Source of the DNA: an uncultured Oscillospiraceae bacterium
GTDB lineage: Bacteria; Bacillota; Clostridia; Oscillospirales; Ruminococcaceae
Length of the DNA stretch: 8,883 nucleotides
Direction of reading: 5' to 3'
Assembly: GCA_934408835.1 (NCBI GenBank)
Contig: CAKRVU010000036.1
Coordinates: 1 to 8,883 of the forward strand
A program made the translations under genes and the position numbers. Numbering within the stretch: position 1 is the first letter of the stretch; each line of letters starts with the position of its first letter. Shown here one piece after another: positions 1 to 7,820 of the stretch. The notes under the pieces were generated by a model. It had not been told where the DNA came from. It ran no database searches and worked only from the letters and a program-made list of their open reading frames with translations.

Positions 1-232
<232 letters not shown>

Positions 233-242
233 TTACTATCTT

Positions 243-271
243 ACTATATACCAAAAATTTCATAATTACAA
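243..271 (-). promoter_or_regulatory. Sigma-A-type promoter of gap
   Basis: On the minus strand a -35 box TTGTAA (271-266) is followed after 17 bases by a -10 box TATAGT (248-243). Transcription would begin near 236, leaving a leader of about 34 bases before the gap ATG. The surrounding DNA is strongly AT-rich, as expected for a highly expressed glycolytic promoter. Confidence 0.6.
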
Positions 272-376
272 GAGGCTTTTTTAGGTTTAACAATATTTTT
301 ATAATTTCTTTTACGGATAAACAGAGGAGTTTCAAAGAACACTAGATCCGGAGCGTTGGAAGGGAAAAAATAAATT

Positions 377-405
377 TTGACAAATTTCGCAGAAGCAATT
401 ATAAT
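377..405 (+). promoter_or_regulatory. Consensus sigma-A promoter of the histidine-kinase-like gene
   Basis: The -35 box TTGACA (377-382) and -10 box TATAAT (400-405) are both exact consensus and are separated by exactly 17 bases. An A/T run (366-376) directly upstream resembles an UP element. Transcription would start near 411-412, giving a leader of about 49 bases. No operator-like palindrome is obvious around it, so strong, largely constitutive expression is the simplest reading. Confidence 0.8.
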
Positions 406-460
406 GGTAGAATACTAATTCGCAGGCGCGGTCATGTGAGATAAAAGAAGGTGGAAACGG

Positions 461-1558
461 ATGCCGATGGAAGCGAAAACGGATATGACAGAAAAGCTGA
501 CGGTGGTCGCCGGTTTTTATGAGGCGCTGAGTACGCCGGTGTATTATTGCCGCGAAAGAAAAGTTGTCTGGTCTAATTCTGCCGCAGGCGAACTGCCGGC
601 GGACCTTCGGAGCATTATTTGCTGCCCTCCTCAGAAAGCGGAGGAGCTGCGGGAGGTTGCGCAGGGCGGTCAGAAATATCAGCTGCGGTTTCGGCAGTTC
701 GGGGGCGGACATTTTGTCGAGGTGCTGGAGACAAAGCCGTTGCTGCTGACAGAATTTTTATCCTCTGTCACCTCGCTGACCGATATGGTTTCCTTTCTGA
801 GCCGCACCTCGTCCAGCCATATCTTCCACGCACTGCCTCCGGTGCGAATGATTTTAGAACGGACGGAGCAGTATCAGGGATGTCGTTATTTGGACGAGAT
901 AAGCGTCAGCAATTACCAGCTGTTCCGTTTTGCAAGCTTGTTGCAGGAATACCAAAATCTGGCGAACCTCAAACAACCGGTTTACCAAAATGTCAATTTT
1001 GTACGGGAGATTGAGTTTTTATTTTCTTCGGTGCGTTTGCATATGTTGCGGCGCAACGTTCCGTTTTTTTACACCCTTCCTAAAACGCCCATTGTTGGAC
1101 ATGGGGATATCCATCGTCTCAATATCGCGCTGCTCCAGCTGATTTCCAATGCATTTTATTTTACTGCGCCGAACAACGAGGTGCGGGTAAGCATGAAGGT
1201 GAAGGGAAACCAAATGGTGTTTGAGGTGCGGGATAAGGGAGTTGGAATTTCTGCCGGTTTGATAGAAAAAGTGTTTTGTCCTTTCTTTTCTTATGACCCC
1301 AACACCGGAGACGCTGCCGGCGGTGGTTTGGGGCTGTCTTACGTTGCGCTTTTTGCCAAAAAATATGGCGGCGATTGTGCTATCACCAGTTTTGGCGGAG
1401 GAACCTGCGTTCGGCTTCGGTGTCCTATTACGGAGGGGAACTCTTCGTCCGGGAGATTTCAAAGCCCTGGATTTTGCAGCAATCCGTTTGATTATTCCTC
1501 ATCGGAATTGTCGCCGGTGAGCGTTTATCTCTCCAATTTGCTGCAAATGGAAGATTGA
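461..1558 (+). CDS. Soluble PAS-like / histidine-kinase-type sensor protein, orphan
   Basis: This 365-residue protein resembles a sensor histidine kinase but has no transmembrane segment, so it should be cytosolic. Residues 1-90 look like a degenerate PAS-type sensor fold. Residues 95-170 form the helical dimerisation region, with a possible phosphoacceptor His120 in SHIFHALPPV; the usual acidic residue after His is Ile here. The ATPase part is well kept: N-box around Asn230 (QLISNA), D-box DKGVGI (258-263), glycine box GGGLGLSYV (287-295) and GGGTCVRLR (312-320). A tail of about 43 residues follows the catalytic fold and matches no domain I recognise. The start at 461 is supported by AAGGTGG at 448-454 with a 6-base gap; ATG 467 is an alternative. 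No response regulator gene lies beside it. It could be an active kinase with an unusual H-box or an ATP-binding regulator that no longer phosphorylates. Confidence 0.8.
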   Translation: MPMEAKTDMTEKLTVVAGFYEALSTPVYYCRERKVVWSNSAAGELPADLRSIICCPPQKAEELREVAQGGQKYQLRFRQFGGGHFVEVLETKPLLLTEFLSSVTSLTDMVSFLSRTSSSHIFHALPPVRMILERTEQYQGCRYLDEISVSNYQLFRFASLLQEYQNLANLKQPVYQNVNFVREIEFLFSSVRLHMLRRNVPFFYTLPKTPIVGHGDIHRLNIALLQLISNAFYFTAPNNEVRVSMKVKGNQMVFEVRDKGVGISAGLIEKVFCPFFSYDPNTGDAAGGGLGLSYVALFAKKYGGDCAITSFGGGTCVRLRCPITEGNSSSGRFQSPGFCSNPFDYSSSELSPVSVYLSNLLQMED

Positions 1559-1566
1559 CCGGGTAG

Positions 1567-3347
<1,781 letters not shown>

Positions 3348-3348
<1 letters not shown>

Positions 3349-3473
3349 TGGGCGGCTGCTCTGTTTTCCTTGGGAACGAGTCGAATGTGATTACGGACGC
3401 TGCCATGGTGCGTTTACTTTTCACAGAAAACGGCGCCTTTTGCGCGAATGGTTTGGTAGACGACAGCGTTTGA
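3348..3473 (+). CDS. Possible 41-residue ORF overlapping the pyrG stop
   Basis: An ATG at 3348 overlaps the pyrG stop codon (TGATG) and has a GAGGAG ribosome binding site at 3334-3339 with an 8-base gap, a layout typical of translational coupling. The frame runs 41 codons (beginning MGGCSVFLGNES and ending NGLVDDSV) to a TGA at 3471-3473. It contains no transmembrane segment and two cysteines, and I recognise no family. The good ribosome binding site may be chance inside the end of pyrG (codons for LEEKA). If translated, ribosomes would end about 33 bases before the hairpin at the deacetylase start. Treat as tentative. Confidence 0.3.
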
Positions 3474-3486
3474 CAGACAGCAAGTG

Positions 3487-3515
3487 GAATCTTTGTTTGA
3501 AACTGCGCATATTCT
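3487..3515 (+). promoter_or_regulatory. Candidate sporulation (sigma-E/K-like) promoter of the deacetylase gene
   Basis: GAATCTT (3487-3493) differs at one base from the sigma-E-type -35 pattern KMATATT. It is followed after 14 bases by CATATTCT (3508-3515), a 6-of-8 match to the -10 pattern CATACAHT. Transcription would start near 3522, leaving about 23 leader bases that still include the ribosome binding site. I recall B. subtilis pdaB as sigma-E dependent, which fits, but the match here is imperfect. A TTGACA at 3470-3475 has no usable -10 partner at 17 bases. Confidence 0.35.
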
Positions 3516-3549
3516 CTATTATCGAACTGATAGATGGTGAGAATATGCG
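3506..3549 (+). promoter_or_regulatory. Hairpin covering the ribosome binding site and ATG of the deacetylase gene
   Basis: CGCATATTCTC (3506-3516) and GAGAATATGCG (3539-3549) are perfect 11-base complements around a 22-base loop. The loop holds a smaller TATC/GATA stem (3520-3523 with 3529-3532). The right arm contains part of the GGTGAG ribosome binding site (3536-3541) and the whole ATG (3545-3547). In any transcript starting upstream of 3506, such as read-through from pyrG, translation should be blocked. The left arm overlaps the candidate sporulation -10 box, so a transcript from that promoter would not contain it. Confidence 0.65.
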
Positions 3550-4297
3550 AGTGTTTGTTGTTGGAAAAAGGGAACGAAAGTGGGCGGCAACCATTGGTGC
3601 CGCCCTGTTCATTTTGGCGATTTTGATTCCCATTGGCGTTTCGGCCGGCAATAAATTGCTTCCAATCTACCGCGTCCAGACCGAGGAGAACAAGATTGCT
3701 TTGACCTTTGATGTTGCATGGGAAGCGGATGATTTGGAGGATATTCTGGATGTTTTGGCAGAACATGGGGCGAAAGCCACTTTCTTTGTGACTGGTGATT
3801 GGGCGCGCCGGTATCCTGACGCGGTGAAAACGATTGTCGCGGAGGGACATGACGTGCAGAATCATTCGGATACTCATCCCCATGTGGCGAAGCTTTCGGC
3901 AGATGAGGTTTCCGCGGACGCGCAGCGCTGTTCCAATGAAATCACCTCTTTGACCGGGCGCGAAGTAACGTATTATCGGTCTCCTTATGGGGAGTATAAC
4001 AATACCGTCATCGAGGCGCTGTCCGATTATCAGGTGATACAGTGGGATGTGGACAGCTTGGACTGGAAGCCGGAGGCGAAGGCGGACGATATTGCAAAGA
4101 GGGTTCTTTCCAAAACAAAGCCGGGTTCTATTTTACTGTTTCACGTTGATTCGAAGGCGGGGCAAACGGTGGACGCACTCTCTCAAATTTTGACGGGATT
4201 TGCCGGTCAATATGAATGCGTTTTGTTGCCGGAATTGCTCTATTCCGATTCCTATCGCATTGACGCAAATGGGCAACAGGTTTTGGTTTCTCAGTGA
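3545..4297 (+). CDS. pdaB: PdaB-like polysaccharide deacetylase (NodB fold), membrane-anchored
   Basis: This 250-residue protein has a short basic N-terminus, one hydrophobic segment (about residues 14-34) acting as a signal anchor, and an extracytoplasmic NodB-type deacetylase domain. Conserved parts are TFDVAW (Asp56; the second Asp of the usual TFDDGP is absent, as in PdaB-type proteins), the zinc motif NHSDTHPH (His107, His111), RSPYG (Arg145-Gly149), DVDSLDW (168-174) and LLFH (His200). Length and order match PdaB, a sporulation protein needed for spore stability in Bacillus; a peptidoglycan substrate is inferred. The frame is open upstream to an ATG at 3440. I chose ATG 3545 because it gives a normal signal anchor (MRVFVVGKRERKW) and has GGTGAG at 3536-3541. 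That start lies in a hairpin. The gene follows pyrG after 196 bases without a clear terminator. Another NodB-family deacetylase is possible. Confidence 0.88.
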   Translation: MRVFVVGKRERKWAATIGAALFILAILIPIGVSAGNKLLPIYRVQTEENKIALTFDVAWEADDLEDILDVLAEHGAKATFFVTGDWARRYPDAVKTIVAEGHDVQNHSDTHPHVAKLSADEVSADAQRCSNEITSLTGREVTYYRSPYGEYNNTVIEALSDYQVIQWDVDSLDWKPEAKADDIAKRVLSKTKPGSILLFHVDSKAGQTVDALSQILTGFAGQYECVLLPELLYSDSYRIDANGQQVLVSQ

Positions 4298-4398
4298 AAA
4301 CGGGTGTATTGAATTTGAATCAGGATAGTGATTTGAGAATCGGAACAAATTTTTTGAAAAAGTTTGTGCAGAATGCGCATATGAATTTCGTCCTTTCT

Positions 4399-4426
4399 TT
4401 GTTATAATAACTGTGTTTTCTATAAT
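4399..4426 (+). promoter_or_regulatory. Candidate upstream promoter (P1) of the XRE/ImmA module
   Basis: TTGTTA (4399-4404) and TATAAT (4421-4426) are separated by 16 bases. The predicted start, near 4433, falls inside the first palindromic operator (4427-4445), so a protein bound there would block it. The adjacent TATAAT at 4403-4408 has no good -35 partner. Confidence 0.4.
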
Positions 4427-4445
4427 AATTCGTAAAATACGAATT
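4427..4445. promoter_or_regulatory. Palindromic operator site 1, probable target of the XRE repressor
   Basis: AATTCGTAAAATACGAATT is a perfect palindrome with 8-base arms around AAA, the kind of site bound by a dimeric helix-turn-helix repressor. Its 13-base core TCGTAAAATACGA recurs, inverted, in site 2. The centres of the two sites (4436 and 4466) are 30 bp apart, about three helical turns, so both lie on the same DNA face. That the binder is the XRE protein encoded just downstream is inferred from position. Confidence 0.7.
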
Positions 4446-4454
4446 GTCAAGCGA

Positions 4455-4477
4455 AAAAATCGTATTTTACGAATTTT
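4455..4477. promoter_or_regulatory. Palindromic operator site 2, inverted copy of site 1
   Basis: The core TCGTATTTTACGA (4460-4472) is the exact reverse complement of the core of site 1. The palindrome extends to AAAA/TTTT flanks (4455-4458 with 4474-4477), with one mismatched pair at 4459/4473. Taken together, 4427-4442 and 4460-4475 form a 16-base perfect inverted repeat. The site ends at the -35 box of the proximal promoter (4476-4481), so occupancy should affect that promoter directly. Confidence 0.7.
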
Positions 4478-4504
4478 GTCAGTTTGCATAAAAATTAGGA
4501 TAAT
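4476..4504 (+). promoter_or_regulatory. Proximal promoter (P2) of the XRE/ImmA module
   Basis: TTGTCA (4476-4481) and GATAAT (4499-4504) are separated by 17 bases. Transcription would begin near 4511, leaving a short leader of about 14 bases that carries AGGTG (4515-4519), 5 bases before the ATG at 4525. It abuts operator site 2. Confidence 0.6.
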
Positions 4505-4524
4505 GGATCAAATTAGGTGTCAAA

Positions 4525-4878
4525 ATGGATAAAACATTGGAGAATATTCAGGAATTGATTCGGGAAAGGGGGATGAGTGAGAAGCAGTTTTTGTCTGACA
4601 ACGGGTTTTCCGCGACGGCTATGAGCGACTGGAAAGCGGGGCGGATGAAATCTTATCAAAAGCATATTCGGAAAATCGCCGACTACTTTGGGGTATCTGT
4701 TGATTTTTTGCTGGGTCGCGAAGAAAAACAGTCCTGGCGAAAGGAGCGGCAGTTTGTTTTGATGGGAAAAGGGGGACCAGGAGGACAGGAGATATTAAAA
4801 TTGACAGAAGAGGAATATGACGCTGCCATGTCTGTGATTGCCTCTTTGCGCCGACATAAAGGGAGCAAAACGCCGTGA
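4525..4878 (+). CDS. XRE-family helix-turn-helix transcriptional repressor
   Basis: This 117-residue protein has a Cro/C1-type helix-turn-helix domain at about residues 5-65. FLSDNGFSATAMSDWKAGR holds the turn and recognition helix, and KIADYFGVSVDFLLG is the classic end of the XRE fold. A glycine-rich linker (LMGKGGPGG, residues 79-87) leads to a short helical tail ending in basic residues (LRRHKGSK). It is probably a dimeric DNA-binding repressor of its own operon, acting at the paired palindromes upstream. By analogy with ImmR/ImmA of ICEBs1 it would be inactivated by the ImmA-type peptidase encoded next, whose GTG start overlaps its stop. The linker would be a plausible cut site, but that is a guess. 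No phage or conjugation genes are nearby, so it seems to be a free-standing chromosomal module. Confidence 0.9.
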   Translation: MDKTLENIQELIRERGMSEKQFLSDNGFSATAMSDWKAGRMKSYQKHIRKIADYFGVSVDFLLGREEKQSWRKERQFVLMGKGGPGGQEILKLTEEEYDAAMSVIASLRRHKGSKTP

Positions 4879-5834
4879 AGATGCAGGAGATACGGATTCT
4901 GGCATGGGATTTTGCGGTTCGCTGCGGTTTTTGCCGGTTGCCGGTTCGGCTGGAGGATTTGCTCGGTGTTGCCCGTTTTCAGGGGTGGGACGTCTTTTCC
5001 TACCACGAGGGGGAACAGGCGCTTGCGGCGCTTCATTTGACGGAATATGCGCAGGAGCTTTCTGCGTTTACCATTATTGATCAGGCAAATTGCGTCATTT
5101 TTTATCGCGATGAGTTGGATTACTCGGACAAGCTGTTTACCATTGCGCATGAAATGGGGCATATTGTTTTGGGACATACCTATTACGGAAAGCTGGGCAA
5201 GAGAAACGGGAGATCGGTCGACGTGCAGGAGCAGGAGGCTGATATCTTTGCGTATGAGTTGCTTGCGCCTAGCTGCGTAGTGCGTCAATGCCGGGTCACT
5301 TCAGCATTGGAACTGCGTTATATGGGAATCGGCAGCCGGGCAGAGTTTTATTTCTTGCAGATTCTATCCCAGTCGCGGGAGATACACTGTTTGGAGCGAA
5401 AAAAGCTGCTCAACCAGTTTCGGCAATATATCCGGGAATACTTGAAGGAAAAAAGGGCAAACGCCGCTCCGTCTGACCCGCCGCGTTGGGGGCAGCGGCT
5501 AATTGCAATTGGATTGACCGCGTCTATCGCATTTTTAGGGTTTTGTTTTGTATATCAGATGAATCATTGGCAGGAAGACGCGCCGGTGACTGTGATCCGT
5601 TCGCAGGGAATCGCTGCGCGGGAATCATCGGGGGAGCAGACTCTGGAAACAGGCTCCTTTGACGCCAGTATGACGCAGGATGGCGCGTCGTCTGTCGTCT
5701 ATGTCACCTCTTCGGGAAAGAAATATCACCGGGCGGAGTGTACTTACGTGGAAGGAAAGGACAACCTGATCGAAATGACGCGCGAGGAAGCGGAGGAGGA
5801 AGGGTATGAACCCTGTTCAGTCTGTAATCCGTAG
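4875..5834 (+). CDS. ImmA/IrrE metallopeptidase fused to a transmembrane segment and an outer Cys/His motif
   Basis: The 319-residue protein begins with an ImmA/IrrE-type zinc peptidase domain (about residues 10-190). The active-site helix is FTIAHEMGHIVLGH (His92, Glu93, His96), followed by the family motif EQEADIFAYELLAP (119-132) with the further acidic ligand. Family members cleave XRE repressors in the cytosol, as ImmA does to ImmR. A basic stretch (KEKR, RWGQR) precedes one membrane helix (about 208-227), so the peptidase should be inside and the last 90 residues outside. That part has a polar linker and a compact motif KKYHRAEC...GYEPCSVCNP (His285, Cys289, Cys314, Cys317), probably metal-binding or redox-responsive. 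Another Cys pair sits near the N-terminus (Cys17, Cys20). The GTG start at 4875 overlaps the XRE stop by 4 bases and has GGGAG at 4861-4865; ATG 4881 is less well spaced. A sensor role is inferred. Confidence 0.9.
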   Translation: MKMQEIRILAWDFAVRCGFCRLPVRLEDLLGVARFQGWDVFSYHEGEQALAALHLTEYAQELSAFTIIDQANCVIFYRDELDYSDKLFTIAHEMGHIVLGHTYYGKLGKRNGRSVDVQEQEADIFAYELLAPSCVVRQCRVTSALELRYMGIGSRAEFYFLQILSQSREIHCLERKKLLNQFRQYIREYLKEKRANAAPSDPPRWGQRLIAIGLTASIAFLGFCFVYQMNHWQEDAPVTVIRSQGIAARESSGEQTLETGSFDASMTQDGASSVVYVTSSGKKYHRAECTYVEGKDNLIEMTREEAEEEGYEPCSVCNP

Positions 5835-5910
5835 ACGGCAGGTGGCAATTGGCACAGTTGTTTTGAAAGCCTGACTGGCAGATTCCTTGTTCCGGAGCGG
5901 CAATTCAGAC

Positions 5911-5970
5911 ATGATTTTGAAAATGTTGGCGGATGTTCTCAAGAAAAACCGCATGATTGGAGGGAAATAG
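5911..5970 (+). other. Very short ORF just upstream of hflX, doubtful
   Basis: ATG 5911 opens a 19-codon frame (MILKMLADVLKKNRMIGGK) that ends at a TAG two bases before the hflX ATG. The residues look like an amphipathic helix and the frame stays open upstream to a TGA at 5872. The only purine-rich stretch (GGAG, 5893-5896) is 14 bases away, too far for good initiation. It may be a relic of a lost gene or chance. I see no clear promoter or terminator in the 137-base gap 5835-5971. Confidence 0.12.
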
Positions 5971-5971
5971 A

Positions 5972-7222
5972 ATGTTACCAAAGCGGGAGCAGCCATACAG
6001 GGCGGCGCTGGTTTCAGTGGATACCGGCGAGTTTGACGCAGAGACGTCGCTGGAGGAGCTTGCGGCGCTGGCAGAAGCGGCGGGCGTTCAGCCAACGCTG
6101 ACGGTTTTGCAAAGGAGAGAACGCTGCGATAGCGCTACTTGTATTGGGCAGGGAAAGTTAAAGGAGCTATATCAAACGCTGCAGACGGAACCGGTTGATT
6201 TGATCTTCTTTGATCGGGAGTTGACCGGAAGTCAGCTGCGCAATTTGGAACAATATTTGGGGTTGCCTGTGGTAGATCGTACCGCTTTGATTTTAGATAT
6301 TTTTGCCGCGCGCGCCCGTTCCAACGAGGGACGAATTCAAGTTGAACTTGCCCAATATCAATATCTTCTGCCACGTCTATCTGGAATGGGGAACGCCCTT
6401 TCCAGGCAGGCTGGTGGAATCGGAACCAGGGGGCCTGGAGAGAGCAAGCTGGAAACCGATCGCCGGCATATCCGGCGGAGGATTGCTTCTTTAAAAAAGG
6501 AGCTTTCCCAATTGCAGGCGCGCCGTCAGCGTTTACGGAAACGGCGGGAAAAGGATGGAATGCAAACGGTGGCTTTGGTCGGATATACCAATGCGGGAAA
6601 GTCCACATTGCTGAATCAATTGACAGAGGGCGGCGCGGAGAGTCGGGACTGCTTGTTTGCAACGTTGGATCCAACCTCGCGGTTGCTTCAGCTTCCGGAT
6701 GGGCGCGACGTTTTATTGATTGATACGGTGGGATTCCTACGGCGATTGCCGCATTCGCTGATTGAGGCGTTTTCGGCTACATTAGAGGAGATTGCGGGTG
6801 CGGATGTGATTGTACATCTTGTGAACGCTGCCGACCCGCAAGAGGAGGAGCAGCGGAAAACGGTGACGGAACTCTTACAACAGCTTGGATGTTCCGGTAT
6901 ACCCATCCTGACAGTGTATAATCAGGCGGATCGCTTGCCGGACGCGCTGGTTTTGGGACGGGAAGGAGTCTTTATCAGTGCGCGAACTGGATTCGGGTTG
7001 CCGGAGCTTTTGACTCGAATCTCCGAAGCCGTTCCAACGATGGTTCAGCACTGTCAGCTCAAAATTCCTTATACCGAGGCGGCGCTGATTGCAAAGGTGC
7101 GAAAAAACGGCACTATTGTTTCAGAAGAATTTTGTGAAGACGGAATCCGGTTGGAGGCGATGGCAGACAGGTCTTTATTGCCGGAATTGCTTCCGTATCG
7201 AATAGAGGAGGAGAGCGATTGA
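5972..7222 (+). CDS. hflX: GTPase HflX, ribosome-splitting/rescue factor
   Basis: HflX is a ribosome-associated GTPase that binds the large subunit and splits stalled or stress-inactivated ribosomes. The 416-residue product has the N-terminal HflX domain (residues 1-150), the [17 protein letters not shown] signature (151-167), a basic coiled-coil-like stretch (168-195) and the Ras-like G domain. In the G domain, G1 is GYTNAGKST (204-212), G3 is DTVGF (251-255), G4 is NQAD (317-320) and G5 is SARTG (336-340). G4 normally reads NKxD; Gln replaces Lys here. A C-terminal domain of about 60 residues follows. A TTG at 5957 is in frame, but the start is put at ATG 5972 because GGAGGG at 5959-5964 lies 7 bases before it. 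The stop overlaps the rnhA start by 4 bases. No strong own promoter is visible upstream. Confidence 0.97.
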   Translation: MLPKREQPYRAALVSVDTGEFDAETSLEELAALAEAAGVQPTLTVLQRRERCDSATCIGQGKLKELYQTLQTEPVDLIFFDRELTGSQLRNLEQYLGLPVVDRTALILDIFAARARSNEGRIQVELAQYQYLLPRLSGMGNALSRQAGGIGTRGPGESKLETDRRHIRRRIASLKKELSQLQARRQRLRKRREKDGMQTVALVGYTNAGKSTLLNQLTEGGAESRDCLFATLDPTSRLLQLPDGRDVLLIDTVGFLRRLPHSLIEAFSATLEEIAGADVIVHLVNAADPQEEEQRKTVTELLQQLGCSGIPILTVYNQADRLPDALVLGREGVFISARTGFGLPELLTRISEAVPTMVQHCQLKIPYTEAALIAKVRKNGTIVSEEFCEDGIRLEAMADRSLLPELLPYRIEEESD

Positions 7223-7668
7223 AAACAGTTCATATTTATACAGACGGCGCTTGCAGCGGAAATCCCGGACCGGGTGGCTGGGGAGCTATTTTACAATACG
7301 GAGAACACCGTCGCGAGCTTTCGGGTGGCGAGTCGGAAACGACCAACAATCGGATGGAACTAACCGCCGCGATTGAGGCTCTTTCTACTTTAAAGGAACC
7401 TTGCCGGGTTCTTTTGTACAGCGATTCAAAGTACCTAATTGACGCAGTCACAAAGGGATGGGCGGTTCGCTGGCGGGAAAATGGGTGGAAAAGAAACCGT
7501 AAGGACGCTGCGCTGAATCCCGATTTGTGGGACAAGCTTTTGAAGCTTTTGGAGGTGCACCAGGTATGCTGGCATTGGGTCAAAGGGCATGCCGGGCACC
7601 CTGAAAACGAACGCTGCGATCAATTAGCCGTTGCACAGGCGCGCCGTTTTGCAGGCGGCACAAACTGA
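7219..7668 (+). CDS. rnhA: Ribonuclease HI
   Basis: RNase HI cuts the RNA strand of RNA:DNA hybrids, clearing R-loops and primer remnants. The 149-residue product is the usual bacterial single-domain length. The catalytic set is complete: Asp9 in [16 protein letters not shown], Glu47 in NNRMELTA, Asp69 in YSDSKY, His124 in WVKGHAGH and Asp134 in NERCDQLA. The basic-loop region [11 protein letters not shown] (85-95) that grips the hybrid is also present. Translation starts at TTG 7219, overlapping the hflX stop (TTGA), with GAGGAGGAG at 7205-7213 five bases upstream. The two genes are therefore probably translationally coupled and co-transcribed. No convincing terminator follows before the next promoter. 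Confidence 0.98.
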   Translation: MKTVHIYTDGACSGNPGPGGWGAILQYGEHRRELSGGESETTNNRMELTAAIEALSTLKEPCRVLLYSDSKYLIDAVTKGWAVRWRENGWKRNRKDAALNPDLWDKLLKLLEVHQVCWHWVKGHAGHPENERCDQLAVAQARRFAGGTN

Positions 7669-7736
7669 GGTTGCCTGATACGGGCGAGAATCAAATGAAA
7701 AGTATGTGAATAAATAGAAAAAAATCGAAGCTGCCC

Positions 7737-7765
7737 TTGTAATCTATACTGAAATGGTATACAAT
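7737..7765 (+). promoter_or_regulatory. Sigma-A-type promoter of the cysteine desulfurase gene
   Basis: TTGTAA (7737-7742) and TACAAT (7760-7765) are separated by 17 bases. Transcription would start near 7772, leaving a leader of about 49 bases. A small inverted repeat TATAC/GTATA (7745-7749 with 7757-7761) lies in the spacer and runs into the -10 box. It could be an operator, but its arms are only 5 bases. Confidence 0.55.
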
Positions 7766-7820
7766 AAACCTGTCATGTGAATGATTCAAAAAGAAGTTCA
7801 TCAAAAGGGGATGAAAATCA

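Noticed and set aside
274..293. TTTAACAA half-site upstream of the gap -35, reminiscent of a Rex (NADH-sensing repressor) site
   Set aside because: Only one half (TTAACAA) fits. The other half matches at about 3 of 7 positions, too weak to call in AT-rich DNA.
3529..3536. GATAGATG as the -10 box with GCATATT (3507-3513) as a sigma-E-type -35
   Set aside because: Transcription would start at about 3543, after the ribosome binding site and nearly at the ATG. The alternative pairing 3487-3515 leaves a workable leader.
3440..3544. Upstream start of the deacetylase at ATG 3440
   Set aside because: It would place 35 extra residues before a normal basic-hydrophobic signal anchor and lacks a ribosome binding site. 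ATG 3545 fits the family.
4350..4372. A/T hairpin ACAAATTTTTT...AAAAAGTTTGT after the deacetylase gene as a terminator
   Set aside because: The stem is almost all A-T, the loop is tiny and no T run follows. It is probably chance in AT-rich DNA.
4427..4475. The 16-bp inverted repeat read as a transcription terminator or riboswitch
   Set aside because: It is AT-rich with no strong T tail, and each half is itself a palindrome with the same core, which fits two protein operators better than one RNA hairpin.
4298..5971. The XRE/ImmA module as part of a prophage or integrative element
   Set aside because: No integrase, excisionase, conjugation or phage genes and no flanking direct repeats were seen. 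Both sides are housekeeping genes in the same orientation.
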